Made by a program: the position numbers and the translations under genes. The notes beneath the pieces were generated by a model. It did no database searches. It was not told the DNA's origin and saw only the letters and a list, made by a program, of their open reading frames with translations. From Climacium dendroides (lineage: Eukaryota; Streptophyta; Bryopsida; Hypnales; Climaciaceae), in the NCBI GenBank assembly GCA_950106755.1, contig OX467092.1:9920001-9984000 (forward strand): DNA of 64,000 nt. The letters are read 5' to 3'. Shown here one piece after another: positions 11,322-22,100 of this stretch; the first letter of the stretch is position 1, and every line of letters begins with the position of its first letter.

Positions 11322-13703
11322 CGTTATAGCAATTTTTTCTTTTAAAATAGTATAGTGACACTAGTAATTAAAGTATTTCTCCAAAATACAGATTTTCATT
11401 GGCGCATTTTTAAGTTTTTAAAGATTTCCTAGTTGATTTATTATAGCAATTTATTTGAGGAATGGGAGTGGTAAATCTTCACCATTTGAACAATTTTTTA
11501 TGTGGTACAAGTCTCAATTGAATTATTCTAATACTAATCTCGTATTGTAGTAGATGTGCCAATCATGAGTGTCGAGTAGAAAGTGTTTTTCTTGGAAAAA
11601 CACAAATTTTTTTACTACAATTAGAGTTTACTGAGGATGAATAGAGAGTGTTTGTCTTGGAAAAACACAAGGTTTCTAACTACATTTAGAATTTACTAAA
11701 GTTATGAAGAATCCTTAAATTTGTCTAACAAAATACATTAAATATATAAATATATATATAAATAAATAAAAAATAGTTATAAAATAATATAATTGTATTA
11801 AATTGTTTATCTCTATGTATACTACTATGATTCTCTATCTTCAACTATATTTTTCCTATTTATAACTAATTATATCTTATAAAGAAGAAAAGTTTCTTTT
11901 TTGAATTTCTCTTTTTCATCCAAGAAAGAAAAAGTTTAACTTAAATAAATTAGAAAATAATCTTAGCACCCATTGGCTACCATTTTAAAATGGAAGACTA
12001 ATTGAATGTAATATTATTATTTCACTTTCTACAAAAGAATAAAATTAAGAGAATGTTTTGTGAGTCTATATAATTTGTTATAGTGATGAATTCTAGACTC
12101 ACCATTACTAAGCTAAGGTGTTCATTTGGTGACATTGTCTTATGATGGGTGGTATGAATTTTAGAGTCATCTTACACCTTTCAAAACTCTCAAAAATATT
12201 GGCCGAATAAGAATTGATTATTTACTTCAAAGGGCTCTTAAACTAAACCAATAAATGTGACTCATAAACTTCTACAACAATGTTTTTATATAAAGGATAG
12301 GAGTTCTTATTTCTATTGGTACATTTTGTTATCTTCTTTAAAACTTTTAAATGATATATTCAAATGTAAAAGATATAGAAGCAACTATGTTTGGCAAATT
12401 CAACTAATTGCATAAAATTGACATCTATTTCCATATCATTTGGTATTTGGGGTGTCCTTTAATATCAAAAAAGGAAAGTGATCATACATATGAGAAGGGT
12501 TTCAACATGCCAATTATTGATAGTTTGAGGGGTATTAAAGTTTTCATATTGAAAAGGCAATATTTTAGTGCTTAGACATTGCCATTATCAATAGTTTGAG
12601 TGTATTTTAGTAATATGTTTTAGTATACAACACATAAATGTAAAATTTTAGAACTAAAATAATTCAATACTAAAATATATTGATTATGGTCATGTTTAAG
12701 CACTTACATATTGACTTTTTTTTGTACAAATTCATGAAAACTCTAAACACATTGAAATTATAAAAAATGACTTTAAATTAATTTTTTTTGTGATAGTTGT
12801 TATTTAAAAAAATAAAATGAGATTTTTTCAAAGTTATTGGTGTCTCTTATCCATTTATCTCTATAAACCCAATCTAGAAATATCTCCTACTTTTTATTGT
12901 AATATCATATTGTGCACCACTGTATCCTTCCAAAAGATTTGTTGTGCATAAAGACATCATATCAAGATCATATTGTGCCAACATATAACAAGTGTGAATA
13001 AACAATAATAATGATGCAACAAATTGCCAGTACTTGTAAGTAGAACCTCTCTTAGAATATGGTGCTTGGGTTATGCACTAAGAGAGGTTTTATGCATTTG
13101 AAGAGGCCATAGACCACATATCTTTCCATCTTGAATCAAGCAAAGGCTCACTGTCTCCAAACTCTTGTACTACATATTATGCATTGAGGGAATATGCAAT
13201 AAAAGAGGTTCTACATGTATTACATCTAAAGATGTGAATGAGATGGAACTCCTTATTAATCAACACTAAGGTGATAAGATATAAATATACCTAGCTTGTA
13301 TAGAATTTTGCTAAGTGGTTTGGAAAATATTGCACACCCCTTAATGCAACGCAAAACTTAACAATGGCTAGAATTCTAATTTGTGCTACAATCTAATAGC
13401 TTTGGTCTCACAATGGACACTATGAATCAACGGGACTATGGAAGGTGGATGGGACCTATCACAACCACCAAGTAACTCTAAAAGTAATGACACAAATGGG
13501 AATCATATATATGGTATGTAGTAAGCAATCCCGTAAGCAATTGAGCAATAGCCCTTTATTTGCTCCTTTTGATAGTGCTAAAGCCCATTTCATACTAGCA
13601 TAAATAATACCCTCTCTAGAAGACTTTGAAAACACCAACTTAAAAATTTGACATAAAATTATGATGAACGACTATATTTTGAGACATAACAGACACAAAC
13701 ACT
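11322..13703. other. AT-rich spacer, no gene
   Basis: A ~52-bp direct repeat containing CTTGGAAAAACACAA occurs at about 11580 and 11647. An 11-bp perfect hairpin stem (ACCTCTCTTAG at 13045 and its complement at 13078) is followed by a third related motif near 13204. No coding frame is supported. Confidence 0.5.
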
Positions 13704-14213
13704 ACACTAAAATTGGTAAATAGTGTTGGGTGATAATTAGTGTTGTTCCTTGTTTTTTACCCCCAACACTATTTTTCAACTTATATGTAAATAGTGTTGG
13801 GGCACTTAATTGCTTTCATAAAAATCTGTCCCTTCCCTGCAAAACTGTAATTTTTGCCCCCCGCCGTAAAAATCTGTCTTTTCCCTACAAAATTGTAATT
13901 TTTGCCTCCCGTCGTGAAAATTTATCCCTTTCCAAGAAAATTGTAATCTTTGCCTTCCACTGCGAAAATCTGTCCTTTCCCTGCAAAACTATAATTTTAG
14001 CCTGTCATCATGAAAATTTGTCCCTTCTCTGCAAAATTGTAATTTTTGCCTTCTGCCGTGAAAATCTGTCCTTTTCCTAGAAAACTGTAATTTACTATAG
14101 AGCTAAAATAGTGTTAGAATGGATAAATAATCTTCTAACACTAACCTTGCTAATTACAATTAGTGTTATCTCAGTAAATTAGTGTTGCCAACACTATTTA
14201 TCAATTTTAGTGT
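13704..14213. mobile_element. TIR element with internal 48-bp minisatellite (about 510 bp)
   Basis: The ends are inverted repeats of about 28 bp: CTACACTAAAATTGGTAAAT at the left and its near-perfect reverse complement at the right, both continuing into AGTGTTGG. The left end is preceded by CA, giving CACTACACTA, so a CACTA-like origin is possible. No clear target duplication is seen. The interior holds five to six 48-bp tandem units. Confidence 0.6.
13820..14092. repeat. 48-bp tandem repeat, 5.5 units
   Basis: Units start near 13820, 13868, 13916, 13964, 14012 and 14060. Each contains AAAAYTGTAATTTTTGCC-like text followed by GTGAAAATCTGTCC. Because 48 is divisible by three, a plus frame stays open from 13730 to 14080 (peptide units like KNLSLPCKTVIFAPRR), but this is a consequence of the repeat and not evidence for a gene. 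Confidence 0.8.
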
Positions 14214-15878
14214 AGCTAACAAAGACTTTATGTAGTAGCAAACTCAAATACTATAAATGTCATTGTATGAAACAAACCTCATACAAAACTATAGTAGCAA
14301 TGTCCATAGCACTTTCATATAGCACACATTTTAGCCCAATTGAAATATGAGATTGACTAGCATCAATCTAACTATCACTATGTGGCAAATGAAATGGCAT
14401 AAAATTGAGCATGTAGTCCTTCTAGACCTTGCCATCATGACTCTCTCAAAATAACATTCCCAACTAAAGTACCTTGCACACTTGTAGAATAATAACTAAG
14501 CCTCATTACCATACCAAGCATCATGGGCATTGTTTGTTACAAGTAAACATAATCTCATGTATTTGAGGCCTTTAACCTCCTTTGCAAATAGTGGCGTAAT
14601 GCAAAGGATCTCTGTGTTGTATAATAGAGAGTTTCTCCAATGTCATTGGCATCATCCTCTTATGCGAGTCTATTCTTTCCTTACAAATACATGCCCATGT
14701 GGCTAAATCATCTATATTAGCCACCATAATATCAACATCTTGCTTGATGGCCATTGGTAAAACTAGATATAAGAGATTATAACTAAGGTGAAAAAGAAGC
14801 TAGAGACACTTACTTGCTGAATTCATAGTCCATGCTAGACTATCTATAGCATTTTAATCTTTTCAAAACAAATTATTTTGAAGATATAGAATTTTGAAAC
14901 ACCTCATATAATAATAATAATTTAATTTAAAAATGACCATACTTTGAGAGAAAAATATTGAATTTTGTATTTCTATCTTTGAATTTTTATTATAGAATTA
15001 TAAAATCCACCTAAATATTAATTATACATATATACATCCAAAATATAAATCATCCAAAAAATTATTAATATAATGAAACAATGAATCATCTCAAAATAAG
15101 AATTTAAAAATAATTTTACTACCTAACAATATAAAAAAATATACTTGATCATTTCACATAATTATGTATCTTTTGAAAAAATCTTGAGCTAATAATTCCA
15201 TTTAAAATCTACTTTTCTTTGAAATTTTATGAATTTGGAGTGAATTTAAGTATTATGACACTACATTGGTCTTATACTAAATGTCTCATTTAAATTATAA
15301 AAGAATTTTCAAATTTTCAAAAAATGATATAACAAACTATTTGCATAAACATTTTTTTTTCAAAGTAGCAAATCACAATTTAATAGATGATGATTTGAAA
15401 ATTTGAAAATCCTAGAAAATAATGAAAAGTAGTACATTGTGATATGAAAACTAGTGCACAAATTGTACCATGCAACTAAACCCAATACCAAAATATTTCT
15501 CCAAATATTTGTTTACAATACATTTCTTAATATTGAATTCAAATTAAGAAATCAATCAATATGCATAGGAATTAACTTTGTTTTTCAAGCTCATTTTTAG
15601 TTCCGTAAACATTATCACTTATTTTTTTTTCAACAACACTATAGAATCCTAACATATAATTAAATTGTTTTATCATATCAAATGCAAGTACACGCACTAA
15701 AAACCAATAGACTCATCAAATTTAAGAACACCTTCATTAATTAATATTAGATTGACAAATTGATACTAGATATAATCATATTCTATTTATTAACATAATG
15801 TTTTATTGCCACTTCTTTGAAAATGGGCTTCATCTAGAAAATAGACCTTTGTTTATTATTCAATGAACTATTTTCTAA
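14214..15878. other. AT-rich spacer, no gene
   Basis: Very AT-rich sequence with short open frames only; nothing recognised. Confidence 0.5.
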
Positions 15879-16742
15879 TCATACTACTAAAATCATAAGT
15901 CCCTCTGTAATATCACACATGCTACCATTAATACTAGGGGCTCGTGCTTGCTATGCTATGCATTCATTGTATCACATATTAGTAAAAAGTTGATATATTT
16001 GAATAGAATGCATGATAATGATTTCAATAAGTCTTTAAAATAATTATTTTAAATATTTTGTAAAAATATTTGCAATCATGCATATATAGAAATCGTATTT
16101 TTACACAATGTGATATTATAGAAATAGAATAGCAGTTTGCAATTACTTTTGTAATATCACTTTTTACAAAGGGTGATATTATAGAAATAATATAGTTGTT
16201 GCAATTTAGGTGATATTAAAGAGGATCCTTAGGATGATATTATAGAGGTAGCAAATCCATTGCTTCTCTTGGCTTTACACTTCTTTACACTTCTATGATT
16301 TTGTGTTTTTGTGAGCTTTGAGCTTTCATGATTTCAATTTTCTATTGCTATTACCAAATGATTTGAGAAATTTATTAGATTGAACCAATTGGATTTCACA
16401 ACAATTAAATTGTTCACGAAGCTTTTGAGATTTACAAGTTTTTCCTTTAAATTCTTCTATTTGGATTGCCATTGTTTGTAACAATTGAGTCAAAGTTCTA
16501 ATGCATTTTAATGTATGTGTATCTTTTACCATATTCATCATTGCATATATTTCATTCATCATTCATTAAATTTCTATTGTTTATTTCAGTATATGCTTAT
16601 TTATAAAAAAAATTATATTAAGATTTTAGTAATTTTTATTTGAAGATTAATTGAAATTCTTGCTTTGCATTCTATCTAATACATAAAAATTCTAATGAAA
16701 TTCTAATGGTGAATGCGTAGCATAGCAAGGGCCAACCGCTAG
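15879..16742 (+). mobile_element. Non-autonomous Helitron, inverted full copy (864 bp)
   Basis: Starts TCATACTACTAAAATCATAA and ends GGGCCAACCGCTAG; preceded by A (15878) and followed by T (16743), the Helitron A/T insertion signature. It is the reverse complement of 4075-4868 along its whole length with several small indels. It has no transposase. The conserved small ORF is on the minus strand at 16326-16562. Confidence 0.6.
16326..16562 (-). CDS. Small ORF conserved between Helitron copies, second copy
   Basis: 78 codons. The first 50 or so residues parallel the ORF at 4252-4461 (shared KDTHTL, LTQLLQTMA, KTCKSQKLREQFN); the C-terminus is different and Ser/Asn/Lys-rich. Function unknown. 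It is antisense to the Helitron orientation. Coding status is uncertain. Confidence 0.3.
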   Translation of the reverse strand: MMNEIYAMMNMVKDTHTLKCIRTLTQLLQTMAIQIEEFKGKTCKSQKLREQFNCCEIQLVQSNKFLKSFGNSNRKLKS

Positions 16743-16925
16743 TCATTCATTAAATTTCTATTGTTTATTTCAGAATATGCGTATTTATTAAAAAAATTAT
16801 ATGAAGATTTTAGTAATTTTTATCTGAAGATTTATTGAAATTCTTGCTCTTCATTCTATCTAATACATAAAATTCTAACGAAATTCTAATGGTGAATGCG
16901 TAGCACAGCAAGCGCCAACCTTAGT
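16743..16925 (+). mobile_element. Truncated Helitron fragment
   Basis: Repeats 16557-16742 (about 90%) and ends with AAGCGCCAACCTTAGT, a slightly decayed version of the CCGCTAG-T terminus. It abuts the CTAG end of the complete copy, mirroring the head-to-tail arrangement at 3.8-4.9 kb. Confidence 0.55.
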
Positions 16926-17391
16926 TTTCTAATTAAAAAGTAAAAAAAAATAGTGGTTTCTTAGTCCTGCCCATGAATGAGCCCTTGACATTGGATGGTA
17001 CATTCCATTAATGTCTTGTAAGGAAATATGGTGCAAACAATGCCACATTTTCATCAATCAAAGACACAAAGTGTTGAATATATCAGCTTCAATTTAAACA
17101 ATAACATATCCTAAAAGACTTGTTATCATTGTGTTACAAACTTGAAAATGAAGGACCTTATTTTAGTACAAAGTGTAGAAAAAACATTATAGTTGAACAA
17201 AAATGTGTTGAAAGAATGCACTGTAATGTAGTCAATTCTTAGTCATATTTAGAAGTGATTTAAAATGAGTTGTAAGAATGCATTCACAATGTAGTTAATT
17301 TTCAGCCATATTTAGGAAGTGATTTATGAATGAAACAAGGCCACACCACTTGTTGAATTTTTAATTCATTTTAAAGTTTATATATAATTTA

Positions 17392-17485
17392 TAAATATAA
17401 TATATTAGCCTTAATACTCATTAATAAATATAATATATTAGCCTTAATACTCATTAATAAATATAATATAAACCTTAATAATCAT
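17392..17485. repeat. 33-bp tandem repeat, about 2.8 units
   Basis: Units starting TAAATATAATATATTAGCC at 17392, 17425 and 17458; the first two are identical. Confidence 0.8.
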
Positions 17486-18113
17486 TATGAAGAATTAAAA
17501 TTGGAACATTCATATTAAAAGCCATTGATATGGAATACATTGCATTTGCAATTTAAATAAACAATGTACCAATTTAAATAAAGAATGTACATATTGTATA
17601 ATATGTTGGTTACATGTGTGTAGTGCAAATGTTATAAGATACTTCTTTTTCTTCCCCTTAATAAATCTAAAATATCCTTCACAATTCATGATTTTTAGTA
17701 TAAAGATCTACATTAATTCACATGCACAATGAATAATTTTTTGCTAAAAGCATATGTTTACAAATACGAAAATGAAAAGACTCCAAATATAAAAATGACA
17801 AGATTCCATAATTTATTGCATTAACATCTTTAATACCTTCATGAGTTGAAAATTTGAACAACAAATGAATACAAAGAAGTTCCAAATACATGTTCCAAAT
17901 AAAAGAATTTTTTTCATTCATCTAATTATTTGAACATTTTCTTATAGATTTTTCAGACTTAGCTGAGTAATAATTCATCATTAATTAATTCTTTTAAATT
18001 TTATTTTATAGCACATTTTTTAAGGATAAAATACCTTCACAATTCTACAAAATTTGAACTCTCCAAAATTTGAACTCTTTAAAATTGAAGAATAATTTGA
18101 TTTTCAAGATTTT

Positions 18114-18312
18114 TCTAATTCTATGTTTGTAATAAAAGATTCCTTAACTTCCTTCCATTAACTTCCTTCCAATTCTATGTTTGTAATAAAAGATTCCTTT
18201 AACTTCTTAGCAATTCTATGTTTGTAATAAAAGATTCCTTTAACTTCTTAGCAATTCTATGTTTGTAATAAAAGATTCCTTAGCAATTCTATGTTTGTAA
18301 TAAAAGATTCTG
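18114..18312. repeat. ~42-bp tandem repeat, five units
   Basis: Each unit has AATTCTATGTTTGTAATAAA then AGATTCCTT. The spacing is about 42 bp in the middle of the array and varies at its ends. The near-identity of units indicates recent expansion. Confidence 0.8.
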
Positions 18313-18599
18313 ATCTTTCTTCCCAAATCATCTATTATAGGACTAATAAAACTTCACCAATTCACTTAAACCTCAAAATACATCCAAACCTCTCATAATA
18401 AAGAGAAATCCTAAAATCCCAAGTTGTAATCTTTCAACCATACTTGATTGAACTAAATTACAAGGGACATTAGACATCAAAACCCATAGCCCCACCTCCA
18501 CCTAGCATCAATGGGGTACCACCCCCATGACCAGCTAATGAAAAAAAACACTATTTTAAAATAAAGAATAAACGGAAATGGTGTTGGTTGCGGATGACT

Positions 18600-19175
18600 G
18601 GGCGGATGATGAATCTCTCAAGGGGGTCGACTGAGGGAGGGAGAGAGCAGTGAGGGACTACTGACTGAATGGGTTTTCATGGGAAGGGGAAGAAAAATAG
18701 TTAGTTGATGCCCAGCCCCCTCAACGCCGCTCATCAACTACCTCGGTCATTCCAAGCTACCAGTTGCAATTACACTGGCCTCGAAAATAGTGCGACCCCG
18801 GGCGTCTGGGAAAGGGGGAACGAACGCTCCGATAGGCTGGCGGAGACGTTTTAAAATACGTGGAGGGGGGGGGGGGGTCGGCGCAGGGGTTTGCCGGGAA
18901 GCCGAGCAGGCGAAGAGTTCCATCGCAGGGAACGAGGTTGGCAACGCTGGCGAGAACTGCAAGTCGTCCTCGTCGCCGCGGAGTGTGCTCATCGCTGGTG
19001 CTTTCCGTTTCGCTTCACTTAATGCTCTGCAACTCCGGACGAGACGGGTCTGCGGGCGATGCGTTTGCGACGAGCGTGGCTGCGGGGATGGTGGTGCAGC
19101 GTGGGTGCAGGATGAAGGAGTCGGACTGACGCGAGCCTTGGCGGAGGGCGAGGGTTTACGCAGGGTTGAGGTTCT
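18600..19175 (+). promoter_or_regulatory. GC-rich 5' flank of the bromodomain ATPase gene
   Basis: The composition changes sharply from AT-rich spacer to GC-rich sequence here, with a run of about 14 G near 18865. This is the likely promoter and 5' untranslated region of the gene starting at 19176. No TATA box was identified with confidence. Open frames on both strands here (up to 160 codons) are consequences of GC-richness. Confidence 0.4.
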
Positions 19176-22100
19176 ATGAAGGCAGCGCGTGGCCATGGGC
19201 CGGCTGCGCGGCTCCCCGTCCCACACCATCGCTTCCTACGCAATGCTGCCAAGCGCAAGAGCCACCAGCGGTCCTCGGCCAACATGCGGATAGCCAATGC
19301 TCTGCGCCAGAGTGCGGGCCTCAGTGGTCGGAGCGCGAAGAGGAGCCTCGGAAGAAGCAGAAGCAATAGCAAGAGACTCGACAATCCACGAACGCAATCG
19401 GCTTCTCCTCCACCGGTAACGGGCTGCGCTGTGGTCTGGATATTGGAGTATTTTTTAGTTCTTGAATTTTGGAATGCCGATTTTGAATGAATTTTGCTCT
19501 CCCGTGTGGAGGTTGGCGTGCTCGTTGTGCATTCCCCGCGTGTCTGGCGACTCTGTGAGCATCGTCTGATTTTGCGTTCGAGAGCGCGCTCAATTCTGTG
19601 AATCTAGGGCTTAACGGGGGATTCGTGAGTAGCGGCGTTTCTCATCGATTGTGTGTGTATTGTGACTGGGATTGATCACGTGGCAGGCGGAGGAGACCGA
19701 AGGCGATCCTTCGATGCCATCCGACAACGCTCCCAATCAGGTCCGCAGCTTGACCTGAAATTCTCGATTGTGTCGTCCGGGTTTGCCGGTTCGTTTGGTC
19801 TCCCGGTGTCGCTGTGACGAGCTCTGAATGGCCGTCCCATGTCTCGCTTTCCAGCCGGGATCATGTGCCGTGCCGAGCACGGGGATCCTGCTCTCGACGC
19901 ATGTGATGGTAGTTGGTTGTATGTTTGCAAGTAGAGTTGAGCGCTGGCTTGGGAGGTGATTAAGGTAGTCTGCTCTTAAAGCGACCATTTAAGCCTACCT
20001 AACTCATCATTGACTGTAATAGATATTTCAAGCAACATAACACCCATTCCTAGATAGGGGTCGCATTTAGAACATGGGCGCTTTTAGAGCAAATTACCTT
20101 AGTGTGAGATTAGAAGTCCGTTTGTGCGTCATACTCGTGAGGACAGCTCGGGTGTGGCTGTGGATCCTCTTTGTCTCCGTGGTTCCCTTCCCCCTGGTCG
20201 TCGGTGGCCCCTTTGGCGATGTTGTCCAGGACTTCGTGAGGGCTCTTCCGTATGAATTGTTTAGTTGCTAGGGTAGTGAGTGGCGCTCCTTGTTCGGATG
20301 CACCGTGAAGCAGTGCTTGCGCAGCGTGATTGGTTGGAGCATGTGCGTGAGTTGGATCTGAGATTGAGTGTCTGTGGCAGCATGGGGCTGATCCTGGCAA
20401 CCTGCGACGCTCGACGAGGAAGAGGCGCGTGCTAGTCCATGTGGACTACGAATCCGACAACAGCGAGCATGAGGTTTACCGAAGTCAGTCCACTCGGGTA
20501 CGTATTTCGCTTGGCAGCGGGAATCACTTGTACTTGGCCCCTCGGTGTTCAGGATATGGAAGTGCTAAGGTTTTTGAAACTTTGGTTCGGAATGGACTCT
20601 TGCTTCGAGTCTCAATGTTTAAGCTGTCCATGGCTACGCGTCTTCTGTTCTTTCGCTCTGGACATTGACTTCAGATATGCGGAAGGCAGCGAGTTGAGTC
20701 TCTGATTTGATGTGGTTGGTTAATAGGTGTCGAAGCACAGATATACTTCTCACACTGCCAAAGCGGAGCCCAGCCCAGAGGAAGAGGGTAGCCCGGAGCC
20801 CGCAGAGACGAAAAACACGGATGCTGCTGCGGCACCGAGGAGAGAGGGATTGAGACCGCGGCAGGGAATAAGGCCCCCGAGGCTAGAGCTTTCATCCCAG
20901 GATTACGAAGATGACGATCCGAACTCATCGGACAGGGAAATGGGGATGAAAGGTAAACCAGATTCAGTCACCGCGAAACACAACATGCACAGGTCCCTGG
21001 TTATTTGGTGGAATGCTCTTCTGCTGAAATGGAACTGGAGACTGCAGCTTTCAGATTCATAGTGTGAACGATATCCCAGAAGAACCTAGACTCATGCACC
21101 GGACTAGGTCTGTATATATGTGAGTCGATGTTTCTGAAAAATATTGAACTTCTGGTGTGCTGAAAGTCACCCCGTCCGGAGTGTATTCATGCTCCATTTC
21201 TAGGCACTAACATTACAAGCGAATCTGGAGATTGAACTATCCGTCTTCTGTACAGGATCCATGTGTTGTGAGATGGCTGAGGGGTGGCTTGGCAGTTGGG
21301 ATGGGATCTTTAGCTTTGCAATGCTGCGGTTGGGTCCGGAGTCAGTTGAACCTCCTGGACACAACTTTTAGTTCGTGGAACTCCGATATTTAATTCTGAG
21401 TTTATAATGCTACAGTTCAGGTTATGTGGTTGAAACAAGACTCTTGCGTTTACTTGAAGTGTTGTGTCGGTATATGCAGGTGGAGAGGAGGAAGAGGAAG
21501 AAGAAGAAGAAGAGGAAGAGGAAGAGGAAGAGGAAGAGGAGGAAGAGGAAGAGGGAGAGGGAGAGGAGCGGGATGGTCGTCGTCGCTATGCCCTGCGAAA
21601 CCGCACCGGCGTTCAGCGGTTTTCTCCTCGAAAGGAAGAGAGGACGACGGCACGAGCTAGATCCCCTCGAAAGATGTTTCACGGAGGTTTGTCCGACCTG
21701 GAACTCTAAGCAAGCGTATGAACGGGCGGTAGTGGCATTGATTGTGGTCGTGGATCGGTGCTCCGAGTGGGTGGCGCATTCGCAGTAGTCTTGAGTTTAA
21801 AAATGTATTCTTAGCTCACGATTCTGGGATTGCGATAGCTGTGGAGTGCAGATGACTAATTTTGTGATGTTCCTGTTTCCAACTAATGTGGTTTGGTCAA
21901 ACTCAGAACTGCGCCTTGCTTGGTTTCTGTGACTTGGGATAGTAGGCATTGAACGATGCGCTATGTTTTAGGTGATCTTCGAGTAAGGCGAGCTTGGAAT
22001 CGAGCCCACGGCGCACGTGCCTCAGTGTAGTTTTTTCCAGGTTCTGCACATGTATGGGACCAAACTTGCGGTGTCTGTGACTGTGACCGTGCCATATGGT

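Larger units (their letters stand above)
16926..18600. other. AT-rich spacer with two short tandem arrays
   Basis: No gene recognised. Two simple arrays are listed separately (17392-17485 and 18114-18312). Confidence 0.5.

Noticed and set aside
13730..14080. 116-codon repetitive frame as a gene
   Set aside because: The frame is open because the repeat unit is 48 bp; it lies between inverted repeats and has no known domain.
18747..19384. Minus-strand frames of 160 and 121 codons in the GC-rich island
   Set aside because: Low-complexity Pro/Arg/Ser text caused by GC-richness, opposite the promoter and first exon of the bromodomain gene.
21424..21682. Arg/Lys- and Leu-rich frames over the GAA/GAG run
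   Set aside because: Other readings of the triplet repeat that encodes the family's normal acidic tract.
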